The notes under the pieces were generated by a model that was not told the DNA's origin, searched no databases, and saw nothing but the letters and a program-made list of their open reading frames with translations. The position numbers and the translations under genes are program-made. Below, piece by piece: positions 22,516-32,451 of a stretch of DNA of 64,000 nt (position 1 is its first letter; every line of letters starts with the position of its first letter). Origin of the DNA: Paenibacillus sp. IHBB 10380 (lineage in GTDB: Bacteria > Bacillota > Bacilli > Paenibacillales > Paenibacillaceae); contig NZ_CP010976.1 of assembly GCF_000949425.1 (NCBI RefSeq), positions 930,001-994,000 on the forward strand, in the 5' to 3' direction.

Positions 22516-23138
22516 GAAAAGGATTGTTTGTAAAGTGGAAGCAGGTTCTCGAACGTAGACTGGATGAGAGATATAAGTTGGTCACCATTGCTCAGAATAG
22601 CATCGTCGTTCGAGATACGCAGACCACATAAAATTTCGGATTTTTTAATGGTTGATAATTTAATTGCCATCGCCTGTAACTCTTCCGTTGATGTGTCTCC
22701 GTTTAGTTTGCCCTGTGGTTCCATATGATCCATGGACCAATAGTAATGGTTAGGAATTATTTTTTTGAATTTGTTCGTATCATCTGCTAAATTTTTGCCG
22801 AATACGGCTTTATTAGAGCTTTCATAAATCACTGCAAAAATAATAAACAGATGTGATGAGAACATCCCAACTTGGAAATGTGGGAGTGCCTTATATCCTC
22901 TTTTATTAGCGGCCCAAGCTACCCATGTATCGTTAGGTGGATTAACTGTACGCCGCGCATGTTTGGCGACATGTTGATACATTTCTTCGCCACAGAGTGC
23001 AGATAGAAAAGGAGAAATCTCCCCTCCAAGTATCTCAAGTTTAGGTCGAACATTGGCTATCAAGGCTTCCATTCGTTGTTCTAGCCCTGGTACTTGAAAG
23101 ACATCAAAGTCTTGTTGGTTAAATCCAGTGAATGACAT
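22512..23138 (-). CDS. yktB: DUF1054 protein (YktB)
   Basis: This 208-residue cytoplasmic protein has the YktB pattern: FTGFNQQDFDVFQVPGLEQR at the front, then HVAKHARRTVNPPNDTWVAW, HFQVGMFSSHLFIIFAV and YYWSMDHMEPQG. The family is widespread in Bacillales with about 210 residues and no assigned function. GGAG lies upstream of ATG 23138. It overlaps the MFS gene end by 4 bases in convergent orientation. The 290 bases upstream are intergenic, with no site I can name. Confidence 0.85.
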   Translation of the reverse strand: MSFTGFNQQDFDVFQVPGLEQRMEALIANVRPKLEILGGEISPFLSALCGEEMYQHVAKHARRTVNPPNDTWVAWAANKRGYKALPHFQVGMFSSHLFIIFAVIYESSNKAVFGKNLADDTNKFKKIIPNHYYWSMDHMEPQGKLNGDTSTEELQAMAIKLSTIKKSEILCGLRISNDDAILSNGDQLISLIQSTFENLLPLYKQSFS

Positions 23139-23426
23139 ATCTATATCTCCTATTCATGCGTTGCAAATTGTAACGCTTTTTTGTCTTTTCTTCATTATAT
23201 CATAGACTTGTCCAAGCACTCATCTTGGATAAAATGCACCTAATTTTGAAAGGACAGGTTTGCAAAGGCATAGAAAAGGGTAAAAATAGTCAATAAACCA
23301 AGTTACACTTACATAGGATAAAGTATAAAATAAATAGTAAGCGAATTAGATCTCAGTAGGACGTGTTATATCTCTAAATCAGTCGTTATTCTTATGATAT
23401 CAACCAAGTCTTAGGGGGGGAGTGCC

Positions 23427-24023
23427 GTGAATAAGAGCTATGAAGTGGAATACAGCAATCTGGAACTTAGATTTAAAAGACGGCATATTCAAGACTTAAT
23501 CAAAGAATTGATTCAAGAGGGCTACTCCCTTTATTGGAGTGAGAATGAAGCTCTATTCATTGTTTCGGTAAGAACAGGACGTAAATTGGTTAAGTTACGC
23601 TTTGTGAGAACACGTAGTGGTTACAAGATGGTTGGAGATTATATTATTCGTGATGCTCGGCTTGCGGATTGGATGGAGAAATTGATTGAAAATACGCGTG
23701 GGCATGCAGTGGTAAAACGATTTAAAGATCGACAAATTCTCATCGAGAATATATTGTTCGGTGAAGTAATTCAGTTAGTCGAGATTTCCGGTTATCAGCA
23801 AAGAGTTCTATTTCAGAAAGCCCCTCTTGTAACAGAACAAGAGATGGCTGGAATGTATCATTCCAATGAAGGGGATTTACGCCTTAAGTTACGGCAGGTT
23901 GAAATGGACGATGAGCTAGAAAAGTTGTACCAAGCGATGGAAAATAAGGATACAGAAATGATCCAGCAGTGTAAAGATCAGCTTAGTCTAATCAGCCGTG
24001 AATTGATGATGCTTGAATGGTGA
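23427..24023 (+). CDS. Conserved hypothetical protein (198 aa)
   Basis: The start GTG 23427 follows GGGGGGAGTG. The basic, mixed alpha/beta protein includes LELRFKRRHIQDLIKELIQE, a beta-rich middle (ALFIVSVRTGRKLVKLRFVR, KMVGDYIIRDARLADWMEKL) and a helical C-terminus. I know similar proteins only as conserved Paenibacillus hypotheticals. There is no signal peptide. A terminator at 24061-24092 separates it from gnd. Confidence 0.65.
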   Translation: MNKSYEVEYSNLELRFKRRHIQDLIKELIQEGYSLYWSENEALFIVSVRTGRKLVKLRFVRTRSGYKMVGDYIIRDARLADWMEKLIENTRGHAVVKRFKDRQILIENILFGEVIQLVEISGYQQRVLFQKAPLVTEQEMAGMYHSNEGDLRLKLRQVEMDDELEKLYQAMENKDTEMIQQCKDQLSLISRELMMLEW

Positions 24024-24060
24024 GAAAGACTTTGGTTTACAATAGAAGAATCTCTTGAGT

Positions 24061-24092
24061 TAAACACCTCGAAATCGAAAGCGGGGTGTTTA
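24061..24092 (+). terminator. Rho-independent terminator
   Basis: TAAACACC (24061-24068) pairs with GGTGTTTA (24085-24092), part of a larger stem with T-rich flanks. Confidence 0.65.
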
Positions 24093-24203
24093 TTCATGAG
24101 AGGAATTAGCAGCAGGGGTTCACTTCTACTCGTAAACACGTTAATATAGTAGTATTCTATATAAATAATTAAAAATAAATGGAGCAAAGGATGAAGAAAC
24201 CAG

Positions 24204-25616
24204 ATGGCTAAACAACAGATAGGTGTCATTGGACTTGCTGTAATGGGCAAAAATTTGGCTTTGAATATTGAAAGCAAAGGCTTTACAGTTTCAGTATACA
24301 ATCGCTCTCCTGAGAAAACGAATGACCTTCTCAAAGAAGCAGAAGGCAAGAATTTGATTGGGGCTTTTTCCGTTGAGGAATTTGTGGAATCACTTGAAGT
24401 GCCACGCAAAATTCTAATCATGGTCCAAGCAGGTAAAGCAACCGATGCAACGATTGAACAATTGTTACCCTATCTTGATCAAGGTGACATCATCATCGAC
24501 GGAGGTAACGCATACTTCCCAGATACACAACGTCGTAGTAAAGAACTTGAAAACAAAGGATTCCGTTTCATTGGGGCTGGCGTTTCTGGTGGGGAAGAAG
24601 GAGCATTGAAGGGTCCTTCGATCATGCCTGGGGGTCAAAAAAGTGCTTATGAGTTGGTTCAACCCATTCTTACAGCCATTTCTGCTAAAATAGACGGCGA
24701 ACCTTGTAGTACATATATTGGACCAGACGGTGCAGGACACTATGTCAAAATGGTGCATAACGGCATCGAGTATGGAGATATGCAATTAATAGGTGAAGCT
24801 TATCATCTGTTGAAGGATGTATTACACCTAAATGCAGAAGAACTACATGAAATCTTCACGGAATGGAACAAAGGGGAATTGGATAGCTACCTCATCGAGA
24901 TCACAGCTGATATTTTCTCTAAATATGATGCAGAGACTAGTAAACCAATGGTGGATGTTATCTTGGATGCTGCGGGTCAAAAAGGAACAGGTAAATGGAC
25001 AAGCCAAAGCTCACTTGATCTAGGTGTGCCTTTATCTATGATCACTGAATCCGTCTTCTCACGTTTTCTTTCTGCTATGAAGACAGAGCGTATAGAAGCG
25101 AGCAAAATATTGAATGGTCCTGTAGTAGAACCTTTCCAAGGTGACAAGGCAGAGTTCATTGAGAGTATTCGCAAGGCTCTGTTTGCAAGTAAAATCGTAT
25201 CGTATGCTCAAGGATTTGCGCAGCTTCGTGTCGCTTCTGACGAATATGGCTGGGACTTGAAATATGGTGAACTTGCCAAGATCTGGCGTGGCGGATGTAT
25301 CATTCGTTCCCGTTTCCTACAAAACATTACCGATGCTTATGAGAACAATCCAGCGCTTAAAAACTTACTACTAGATCCATTCTTCAATGATGTTGTAAGT
25401 AAATATCAAGGGGCTTGGCGTCAAACGATTGCTACTGCTGTAACAAGAGGTATCCCGGTACCTGGGTTCGCAAGTGCTCTTGCATACTTTGACAGCTATC
25501 GTACAGAAAGATTGCCTGCCAACTTGCTTCAAGCACAACGCGATTACTTTGGTGCTCATACCTTCCAACGTGTAGATAAAGAAGGATCTTTCCACTACAA
25601 TTGGATGCAAGAATAG
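24204..25616 (+). CDS. gnd: 6-phosphogluconate dehydrogenase, decarboxylating
   Basis: The 470-residue cytoplasmic enzyme converts 6-phosphogluconate to ribulose 5-phosphate with reduction of NADP in the oxidative pentose phosphate pathway. The Rossmann loop is [18 protein letters not shown] (6-23), and YNRS after the second strand fits NADP use. [34 protein letters not shown] (about 124-143) and [20 protein letters not shown] (catalytic Lys) are all present. The full length equals the family norm. It stands alone between terminators, ahead of a convergent small gene. Confidence 0.97.
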   Translation: MAKQQIGVIGLAVMGKNLALNIESKGFTVSVYNRSPEKTNDLLKEAEGKNLIGAFSVEEFVESLEVPRKILIMVQAGKATDATIEQLLPYLDQGDIIIDGGNAYFPDTQRRSKELENKGFRFIGAGVSGGEEGALKGPSIMPGGQKSAYELVQPILTAISAKIDGEPCSTYIGPDGAGHYVKMVHNGIEYGDMQLIGEAYHLLKDVLHLNAEELHEIFTEWNKGELDSYLIEITADIFSKYDAETSKPMVDVILDAAGQKGTGKWTSQSSLDLGVPLSMITESVFSRFLSAMKTERIEASKILNGPVVEPFQGDKAEFIESIRKALFASKIVSYAQGFAQLRVASDEYGWDLKYGELAKIWRGGCIIRSRFLQNITDAYENNPALKNLLLDPFFNDVVSKYQGAWRQTIATAVTRGIPVPGFASALAYFDSYRTERLPANLLQAQRDYFGAHTFQRVDKEGSFHYNWMQE

Positions 25617-25623
25617 TCAAATC

Positions 25624-25947
25624 TTAAATGGGTGGTTCAGGTTGTGAACCACAAGAGGGGACAAGGCCATGCATGACTTCCATTAGGCATGACCGCATTC
25701 TTTCTTGGTCAAGATCATTTGGCCAAGACCTGCTCAGTAGCAGTAGGGTCACCTCACCAAAACATTGGAATTTGTGTAACAATCGTGGCTTAGAGAGATC
25801 CAGCAGTGCTGGGTCTTCCTGAGCCACTTTTTGTTGTATGTAATGGAACACCCAAATCATGTCGTCACGGCAAAGCACATGACTGGGGTCATAGATCTGT
25901 TCAATACGCTTTAATCCAGTTATGGGTGTGAATTCTATATGTGACAT
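25624..25947 (-). CDS. Hypothetical protein (107 aa)
   Basis: The frame starts at ATG 25947, about 11 bases after AAAGGAGTGG. It encodes a soluble helical protein (GLKRIEQIYDPSHVLCRDDM, FHYIQQKVAQEDPALLDLSK, CLMEVMHGLVPSCGSQPEP). Family not recognised. It is convergent with gnd and 7 bases from its stop. The plus-strand frame over the same region has no ribosome site and is rejected. Confidence 0.55.
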   Translation of the reverse strand: MSHIEFTPITGLKRIEQIYDPSHVLCRDDMIWVFHYIQQKVAQEDPALLDLSKPRLLHKFQCFGEVTLLLLSRSWPNDLDQERMRSCLMEVMHGLVPSCGSQPEPPI

Positions 25948-26054
25948 CTCAGATAGTCCACTCCTTTCTATCTATTCAAATAACTCTCTACTAAAATATT
26001 GAGTTACTTTAGTATATGAATTGATAGCTATAATAGAATCACTTTTTTGGATGA

Positions 26055-26084
26055 TTGTCGAAGCTTTTGGGGCTGTGTTATGAT
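26055..26084 (+). promoter_or_regulatory. Promoter of aroK
   Basis: -35 TTGTCG (26055-26060) and -10 TATGAT (26079-26084) are 18 bp apart, about 55 bases before the aroK start. Confidence 0.5.
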
Positions 26085-26139
26085 ATGACAATGAGATCAT
26101 GATGAAAGCTAAAGGATCGTTAGATTAAGGGGTGAAACT

Positions 26140-26652
26140 TTGAATCAATCCCAAGATAATATCATCCTAATCGGAATGATGGGGACGGGTAAATCTACGG
26201 TTGGTTGCTTGCTAGGGGAGCAACTTGGATATAAGTTGGTAGATCTAGATGCTGCTGTAGAGCAAGAAGTTGGATGTAGTATCGCTAGCATGTTTGCTAA
26301 TCATGGAGAAGCTTACTTTCGACAAGCAGAGACATCCATGCTTCAGAAGGTGTTGACAGGCACACAGCAGGTGATTGCAACAGGCGGTGGAGCTGTGCTT
26401 AATCCTTTGAATTGTGAGCTTATGAAGAACCAAGGATGGGTCGTAGCATTAACCGCGGAAGTGAATGACATTGTTGCACGTGTACAGGGGGATGGAGTAA
26501 GACCATTACTCGCGGATAATCCGGAGAGCAGAATTCGTGCCATACTCGAAGAACGGAAGAGTGCGTATTTATTTGCTGATTACACAGTCGATACATCGCA
26601 ATATTCTGTGGAAGAAGTAGCATCTTTGATTTTAGCACATTACCGCGTCTAA
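26140..26652 (+). CDS. aroK: Shikimate kinase
   Basis: The 170-residue kinase phosphorylates shikimate at O3 using ATP. The P-loop is GMMGTGKST (12-20); shikimate-binding LVDLDAAVEQEVGCSI (about 33-48), EAYFRQAE, ATGGGAVL (about 79-86) and the lid Arg in GDGVRPLL (about 115-122) are all present. TTG 26140 follows AAGGGGTGA. It is followed by aroA 82 bases later, so two steps of the chorismate pathway lie together. Confidence 0.93.
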   Translation: MNQSQDNIILIGMMGTGKSTVGCLLGEQLGYKLVDLDAAVEQEVGCSIASMFANHGEAYFRQAETSMLQKVLTGTQQVIATGGGAVLNPLNCELMKNQGWVVALTAEVNDIVARVQGDGVRPLLADNPESRIRAILEERKSAYLFADYTVDTSQYSVEEVASLILAHYRV

Positions 26653-26734
26653 GCTTGTTGCCAAAGCCCAAAGTATTAATCTTATACGTGATTGGAATTA
26701 TATTATATAACTGTTGAAGAGGAGCTATATCACT

Positions 26735-28027
26735 ATGGACGTTATCGTTAGACCGACACCGGAGTTGAAGGGAACCATTGGAGCTTTATCTTCCAAAAAT
26801 TATACAACACGCTACTTGCTTGTAGCTGCATTAGCCGAAGGAACGAGTACGATCTATTATCCTGCACATAGTGAAGATAGCGATGCTATGAGACGCTGTA
26901 TTCAGGATTTAGGTGCCGTTCTAGAAGAGGACGAGGAGAAGGCTGTAATCACAGGGTTTGGCAGACACCCCAAGGATATTAAGGAGCTTAATGTAGGTAA
27001 CGCAGGGGCTGTATTACGCTTCCTCATGGGTATCGCCACATTGTGCCCGGAGGTTACTTTTGTTAATACATATCCTGATTCTTTGGGGAAGAGACCTCAT
27101 GATGATTTAATAGAAGCACTGGGATTATTAGGAGTTGAAGTAGATCACAACAACGGACGATTACCAATAACGATCCGGGGCGGGCAACCTAAGGGTGGTA
27201 AGATAAGCGTATCAGGAGCTGTGAGCTCTCAATATTTAAGTGCACTCCTCTTTCTAACACCGCTATTGGCTGAAGATAGCGAAATTGAAGTGTTGGATGA
27301 TTTGAAATCTAAAGTTGTTATTGGTCAGACCCTTGAAGTACTTGAACAAGCGGGAATCGTGATTCATGTGTCCGAGGATTACATGCATTTTCGAGTGCCT
27401 GGAGGACAGTCCTATCAAGCGAAAACCTATACAGTACAAGGGGATTATCCTGGATCTGCGGCAGTTCTTGCTGCGGCAGCCGTCACTCAATCTGATGTCG
27501 TGATCGAACGGTTACCTGTATACAGTAAACAAGGAGAACGTGCCATTATCGATGTGCTTAAGATGATGGAGGTTCCGCTTACCCATGAGAACGATATTGT
27601 ACGTGTCCAAGGGAACGGTCACTTAAAGGCTGTGGAGTTCGATGGAGATGCTGCTACAGATGCCGTACTAGCTATGGTAGCCGCAGCAGTGTTCGCAGAA
27701 GGAACCTCTCGTTTCTATAATGTAGAGAACTTACGGTACAAAGAGTGTGATCGAATTACTGATTATTTAAATGAGCTTCGTAAAGCAGGCGCTAATGTGG
27801 AGGAACGGCAAGCAGAAATTATTGTACATGGTCGTCCAGAAGGTGTTGAAGGTGGCGTAGAGATTAACGCCCATTACGACCATCGTGTGATTATGGCTCT
27901 TAGTATTGTAGGACTGCGTTCTAAGAACCCAATTATAATTAAGGATGCTCATCATGTGGCTAAATCCTACCCTCAGTATTTCGATCATATTCGAGCGCTT
28001 GGCGCAAAGGTAGAATGGGTACAATAG
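26735..28027 (+). CDS. aroA: EPSP synthase
   Basis: The 430-residue enzyme joins shikimate 3-phosphate and PEP to give 5-enolpyruvylshikimate 3-phosphate, the target of glyphosate. The motif around residues 88-100, NVGNAGAVLRFLMG, corresponds to the usual LGNAGTAxRxL. SGAVSSQYLSALLFL, YKECDRI and HYDHRVIMALSIVGL near the C-terminus are family marks. ATG 26735 is 8 bases after GAGGAGC; TTG 26714 lies before this site and is rejected. It sits just after aroK. Confidence 0.93.
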   Translation: MDVIVRPTPELKGTIGALSSKNYTTRYLLVAALAEGTSTIYYPAHSEDSDAMRRCIQDLGAVLEEDEEKAVITGFGRHPKDIKELNVGNAGAVLRFLMGIATLCPEVTFVNTYPDSLGKRPHDDLIEALGLLGVEVDHNNGRLPITIRGGQPKGGKISVSGAVSSQYLSALLFLTPLLAEDSEIEVLDDLKSKVVIGQTLEVLEQAGIVIHVSEDYMHFRVPGGQSYQAKTYTVQGDYPGSAAVLAAAAVTQSDVVIERLPVYSKQGERAIIDVLKMMEVPLTHENDIVRVQGNGHLKAVEFDGDAATDAVLAMVAAAVFAEGTSRFYNVENLRYKECDRITDYLNELRKAGANVEERQAEIIVHGRPEGVEGGVEINAHYDHRVIMALSIVGLRSKNPIIIKDAHHVAKSYPQYFDHIRALGAKVEWVQ

Positions 28028-28046
28028 AAAAAAGGAGGGATGAAGG

Positions 28047-28487
28047 ATGTCATTTACGAATCCGACTCGTGAACAAATTGGTGTGATTCTAGAGAAGGCT
28101 GGCAATATTGCAGTGGTAGGGTTATCTGATCAATCCGATCGCACTTCTTATATGGTTGCCTATGCAATGCAATTGAAAGGGTATCGAATTATTCCTGTCA
28201 ATCCAGTGGCTAAGGATAAGCAAATACTCGGTGAGGTCTGTTATTCATCGCTTAAGGATATTCCTGAGCCTGTTGACATTGTTAATGTATTTCGACGTAG
28301 TGAATATTGCGCAGCAGTGGCTCAAGAAGCCGTAGACATCGGGGCGAAGGTACTTTGGTTACAACAAGGTATCATAAGTGATGAGGCAGCTAAGATCGCT
28401 GAAGAGAATGGCCTGGCCGTTATAATGGATCGATGCATTAAGGTAGAGGATTCATTAGCTCTAAGTCATCGTGGTAAGAAAGAATAA
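28047..28487 (+). CDS. CoA-binding domain protein (YccU-like)
   Basis: This 146-residue single Rossmann-fold protein has IAVVGLSDQSDRTSYMVAYA (about 21-40), GYRIIPVNPVAKDKQILGEV, VDIVNVFRRSE and ALWLQQGI-like VLWLQQGIISDEAA, the pattern of CoA_binding_2 proteins. These bind CoA; the cellular role is unknown. AAAGGAGGGATG precedes it by a short gap, and it follows aroA by 19 bases, so it is likely cotranscribed. Confidence 0.85.
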   Translation: MSFTNPTREQIGVILEKAGNIAVVGLSDQSDRTSYMVAYAMQLKGYRIIPVNPVAKDKQILGEVCYSSLKDIPEPVDIVNVFRRSEYCAAVAQEAVDIGAKVLWLQQGIISDEAAKIAEENGLAVIMDRCIKVEDSLALSHRGKKE

Positions 28488-28508
28488 AATGACAGTTCAT
28501 CAATTGGG

Positions 28509-28551
28509 AGACACCAAGCAAGCGCTCGTCATGGCTTCTTTGGTGTCTTTC
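28509..28551 (+). terminator. Rho-independent terminator
   Basis: AGACACCAA (28509-28517) pairs with TTGGTGTCT (28540-28548), followed by TTC. It ends the aroK-aroA block. Confidence 0.7.
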
Positions 28552-28622
28552 ACTCGTTGTTATATTGTATTCATTCGTTTTTAGGTTTTTGATTTCTTGA
28601 AAATGAGTAGTGGCTTTTTATT

Positions 28623-28651
28623 TTGACAAAATGACTAGTAACGCTTACCAT
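28623..28651 (+). promoter_or_regulatory. PTS promoter with GTAACGCTTAC operator
   Basis: -35 TTGACA (28623-28628), a 17-bp spacer and -10 TACCAT (28646-28651). GTAACGCTTAC (28638-28648), with GTAA/TTAC halves around CGC, lies across the spacer and -10. It has the core of a catabolite-responsive element but matches the full consensus at about 10 of 14 positions. Confidence 0.5.
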
Positions 28652-28722
28652 TCAATATACATAGGTTAAGCGCGGTGTAGACTTACATCTTTGGTAAGCA
28701 CTATGGAGAAAGGGGGGGTACC

Positions 28723-30609
28723 TTGAATTGGTTGGGATCTTTACAACAGCTCGGTAGAGCAGTCATGCTCCCTACAATGGTGCTACCTTCTGCTGCTATT
28801 TTGTTGAGTATCGGCAGTCTGCCTTGGGAAGCATGGGGTCTTTCATCCGTAGCAGAAGTAAGTACGTGGGCAGGACAAGCCATTTTTTATTTCTTGCCTT
28901 ACCTATTCTCTGTTGGAGTAGCATGGGGACTTGCCAATCAAGCTGGGCCAGCGGGTCTTGCGGCATTGGCTGGAATGTTTGTCTACGATCAAGTGACGGG
29001 ACATCTTGGGAATGGCGGTATCCAACCTTCTACATTAATCGGGATTATATTTGGGATTATAGCAGGTGTCTCATATAACCGATTTCGAAATATTAAGCTT
29101 CCGGAAATCGTTCAATTTTTCGGCGGATCAAGATTTGTTCTACTGATCGTTGGACTTTTTTCAGCTGGATTTTCTTGGGCAATGGTTGGAATAGCACCTC
29201 TTTTGCAGAGGGGTCTTAATGAATTGACCTTTATTATGACACAGCTGGGTGGATTCGGGTTGTTCGTATATGGCATGTTATACCGAATTCTAACCGCGTT
29301 TGGATTACATCATTTGCTCAATAATGTATTTTGGTTTCAAGTGGGAACCTTTACCACAGCTGATGGGACTGTTATCCAGGGGGATTTACCCCGTTATTTT
29401 GCGGGTGATCCTACAGCCGGAATTTTCATGGCGGGATTATTTCCGATCATGATGTTTGCACTGCCAGGGATTGCCTTTGCGATTACCCATGAGGCTCGTG
29501 AGGATCTTAAACCTAAGATCAAGAAGACATTCTTAACAGCTGCTTTAGTCTGTTTTTTGACAGGAGTGTCTGAGCAAATTGAATTTGCATTTTTATTTGT
29601 TGCTCCTTATTTATTTATAGTGCACGTTGTTTTGTCAGGTTTAGCGATGTCTCTTACATATGCACTGGACATCCATCATGGCTTCTCATATTCAGCAGGA
29701 GTTATTGATTACATACTTAATTTCCATCTATCCCACAATGCCTGGATGCTACTTCCGATTGGTGTAGGGTATGGACTGATCTATTACTTGTTATTCAGAT
29801 GGGCAATCCGGAGGTTTCGGATTCCGACACCTGGACGAGAAGAAGGATCTGTACTGGAAGATTGGGGAGGGAGTATTCCTTATCAAGCGCCACTTATACT
29901 AGAGGCACTTGGTGGAAAGTCCAATATTGTACAAGTTGAATCCTGTATTACACGTCTTCGCCTAACGGTCAAAAATGACAGATTGATCGATAGTAATGGA
30001 CTTAAATCGTTGGGTTCGGCAGGACTGATCAAGTTGGGTGGGGGTAATGTTCAAGTTGTGTTTGGTACGTACTCTGAACTTATTCGTGAGGAAGTGAACA
30101 AGCTGATGCAAAGAGATCTGCAGCAAGTATTGTTCAATGCACCCGTTAAGGGAGTCATGCTACCCATCGAAGAAGTGCCAGATCACATTTTTGCGGCCAA
30201 ATTGGTGGGCAATGGTGTAGCCTTTCTGCCGGAACGAGATGAATTGGTATCTCCCGTGTATGGAACAGTTATTCATGTATATCCAACGATGCATGCCCTT
30301 GGTATTTCTACACCAGAGGGGCTTGAGGTACTGCTTCATATCGGAATAGATACTTCTCAATTGAAGGGTGGACATTTCACAGCTATGGTTAAAGAAGGGG
30401 ATAGTGTAGTTCCAGGGCAATTGCTTGTCAAATTTGATTTACCGTATCTTCGCAACCACGCTGCTTCATTAGTAACACCTATGGTTATTACTAATCCAGA
30501 GCGAGTGAGATCTTGGAGCTTTGCTCCTTTTAAAAGTGTTAAAAAAGGGCAGGCATCCGTAATGTCTGTTGTTCTACACGACAGGAATGTTGGAGGGTTT
30601 GAATCATGA
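28723..30609 (+). CDS. PTS glucose/N-acetylglucosamine permease IICBA
   Basis: The 628-residue fused transporter takes up and phosphorylates a hexose or amino sugar. The IIC membrane domain (1-350) includes GLHHLLNNVFWFQ and GVSEQIEFAFLFVAPYLF. The IIB domain (about 385-465) has the phospho-Cys in VESCITRLRLTV. The IIA domain (about 490-620) has the phospho-His in EVLLHIGIDTSQLKGGHF. TTG 28723 follows a G-rich ribosome site. It overlaps ptsI by 4 bases. Glucose versus GlcNAc is unclear; the motif around HHLLNNVFWF leans to the NagE side. Confidence 0.85.
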   Translation: MNWLGSLQQLGRAVMLPTMVLPSAAILLSIGSLPWEAWGLSSVAEVSTWAGQAIFYFLPYLFSVGVAWGLANQAGPAGLAALAGMFVYDQVTGHLGNGGIQPSTLIGIIFGIIAGVSYNRFRNIKLPEIVQFFGGSRFVLLIVGLFSAGFSWAMVGIAPLLQRGLNELTFIMTQLGGFGLFVYGMLYRILTAFGLHHLLNNVFWFQVGTFTTADGTVIQGDLPRYFAGDPTAGIFMAGLFPIMMFALPGIAFAITHEAREDLKPKIKKTFLTAALVCFLTGVSEQIEFAFLFVAPYLFIVHVVLSGLAMSLTYALDIHHGFSYSAGVIDYILNFHLSHNAWMLLPIGVGYGLIYYLLFRWAIRRFRIPTPGREEGSVLEDWGGSIPYQAPLILEALGGKSNIVQVESCITRLRLTVKNDRLIDSNGLKSLGSAGLIKLGGGNVQVVFGTYSELIREEVNKLMQRDLQQVLFNAPVKGVMLPIEEVPDHIFAAKLVGNGVAFLPERDELVSPVYGTVIHVYPTMHALGISTPEGLEVLLHIGIDTSQLKGGHFTAMVKEGDSVVPGQLLVKFDLPYLRNHAASLVTPMVITNPERVRSWSFAPFKSVKKGQASVMSVVLHDRNVGGFES

Positions 30610-32354
30610 TACAAGGCATCGGCGCTGCGGCAGGCGTAGCAATAGGTAAGGCATTTGTTCTTCCGAGTTGGGAATGGGATCTCCCTGAGTCTAGAATGGA
30701 TGCTGTAGATTTAGCCAAGGAGTTTGAGCGGCTCTATGAAGGTATTCGTACTTCTAGAGATGAGATCGAGTTCATCAGGAACGAATTCAAAGAGGTGGTT
30801 GGAGGGGAAGAATCCAGTATTTTTGATGCCCACCTTGCTATTCTAGAAGATCCTGTTTTTATGAATGAAATTCAAGGTATCATTGAACGCCAATATAAAG
30901 CGGCAGAAGTTGCAGTGAAAGAAGCCATTGATCATTTTGTCACGATGTTCGATTTGCTAGATGATGAGTACATGAAGGAACGGGCATTAGATATTAAGGA
31001 TGTAGGGAACCGATTATTAAAACATTTGCTGGGGGCACCTGAAATTACACTCCCAGTGGATACGCAACCTTATATTCTAGTGGCCAAAGAACTTTCACCG
31101 TCTCAATTCGTGCATCTTAACCCTTCACACGTGCTAGGCATTGTAACCTTAGTAGGTGGCAAAACATCACATTCGGCTATTATGGCACGCGCGATGGGAA
31201 TTCCACTGGTATCGGGGCTTGAGAATAAACTTGAGACGCCTATTCAGACAGGGGATTTACTCGTCATTGATGGAGATCAGGGGCATGTGTACATTCACCC
31301 AAATGATGCTAAGGTAGTACAGTATGAAGCTATTCGGAAAAAGCAACAGCAGAAGAAAGATCAGCTCCAGCTGCTCTCTGCCGTGGACGCGGTTACGAAA
31401 GACGGGACAAAGATACACCTTGCTGCAAATATTAGTTCGGTTAAAGAAATGGACCTAGCGTTGAAGTTTGGTGCGACTGGGGTTGGTTTGTTTCGAACAG
31501 AGTTTCTCTATATGGACCGGACTTCCTTTCCAAGTGAGAATGAGCAATTCGAAGTTTATCGCCGTGTAGCCGAGCAAATCGTGATGGGGTCTGTCGTGAT
31601 TCGAACGCTTGATATTGGGGGAGATAAGCAGCTTGATTATTTCTCTTTACCAGAAGAAGATAATCCCTTCCTAGGATACCGGGCTATCCGAATTAGTCTG
31701 GATCGTAAGCCATTGTTCAAAACTCAATTAAGTGCGATCCTACGGGCCAGTGCTTACGGCAATGTTAAGATTATGTTTCCAATGATTTCATCTGTTGATG
31801 AAGTGAAACAAGCTAAAGACATAGTACGCGAAGCGATGGCTGAGCTAGATGAACGAGGACTGGCTTATGATGCTAATATTCAGATTGGTATCATGATTGA
31901 AGTGCCTGCTGCCGTAACGATAGCGGATTTACTTGCAGAAGAAAGTGATTTCTTCAGCATAGGTACCAACGATCTAGTGCAATACGTATTAGCTGTGGAT
32001 CGTATGAATGAGCAAATTGCTCATATGTACCATCCCTTCCATCCAGCGATATTAAGGATGCTTAAAATGACTGTGGAAGCAGCACATGCAGCAAATATCC
32101 CAGTGAGTGTCTGTGGTGAGATGGCAGGAGATGAGCGTGCGATTCCATTATGGCTTGAGCTTGGAGTAAATGATTTAAGTATGTCTCCGCAATCATTACT
32201 TAGAATGAAACATCGTTTATTAAATACCAATGCTGCCGATGATCGGCAAGTTGCCAAAGACTGTTTCAAGATGCGTACGAATTCTGAGATAGAGGGCATT
32301 CTAACTCATTATCATGAATCCCATGGCAGTAGTCGTTCCATGGCTAAAGATTAA
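30606..32354 (+). CDS. ptsI: PTS Enzyme I
   Basis: This 582-residue cytoplasmic phosphotransferase passes phosphate from PEP to HPr. The phospho-His is 189 in GGKTSHSAIMARAMGIP, and the PEP-binding domain has GVGLFRTEFLYMDR, RTLDIGGDKQLDYF, GYRAIRISLDR, IGIMIEVPAA and CGEMAGD. Full length. The ATGA overlap with the permease gene means tight coupling. No HPr gene lies here, so HPr is encoded elsewhere. Confidence 0.95.
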   Translation: MIQGIGAAAGVAIGKAFVLPSWEWDLPESRMDAVDLAKEFERLYEGIRTSRDEIEFIRNEFKEVVGGEESSIFDAHLAILEDPVFMNEIQGIIERQYKAAEVAVKEAIDHFVTMFDLLDDEYMKERALDIKDVGNRLLKHLLGAPEITLPVDTQPYILVAKELSPSQFVHLNPSHVLGIVTLVGGKTSHSAIMARAMGIPLVSGLENKLETPIQTGDLLVIDGDQGHVYIHPNDAKVVQYEAIRKKQQQKKDQLQLLSAVDAVTKDGTKIHLAANISSVKEMDLALKFGATGVGLFRTEFLYMDRTSFPSENEQFEVYRRVAEQIVMGSVVIRTLDIGGDKQLDYFSLPEEDNPFLGYRAIRISLDRKPLFKTQLSAILRASAYGNVKIMFPMISSVDEVKQAKDIVREAMAELDERGLAYDANIQIGIMIEVPAAVTIADLLAEESDFFSIGTNDLVQYVLAVDRMNEQIAHMYHPFHPAILRMLKMTVEAAHAANIPVSVCGEMAGDERAIPLWLELGVNDLSMSPQSLLRMKHRLLNTNAADDRQVAKDCFKMRTNSEIEGILTHYHESHGSSRSMAKD

Positions 32355-32368
32355 GGACGCATAGAGTT

Positions 32369-32416
32369 AAGCCTCCGTATACATTTCTATTGGAATGTAT
32401 ACGGAGGCTTATTTTT
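32369..32416 (+). terminator. Rho-independent terminator
   Basis: A 17-bp stem, AAGCCTCCGTATACATT against its complement at 32394-32410, followed by TTTTT, ends the PTS operon. TTCAAGCACTGATTTCGG just after it recurs near 42323. Confidence 0.88.
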
Positions 32417-32451
32417 CAAGCACTGATTTCGGTGTTGACGTTAATAATAGT

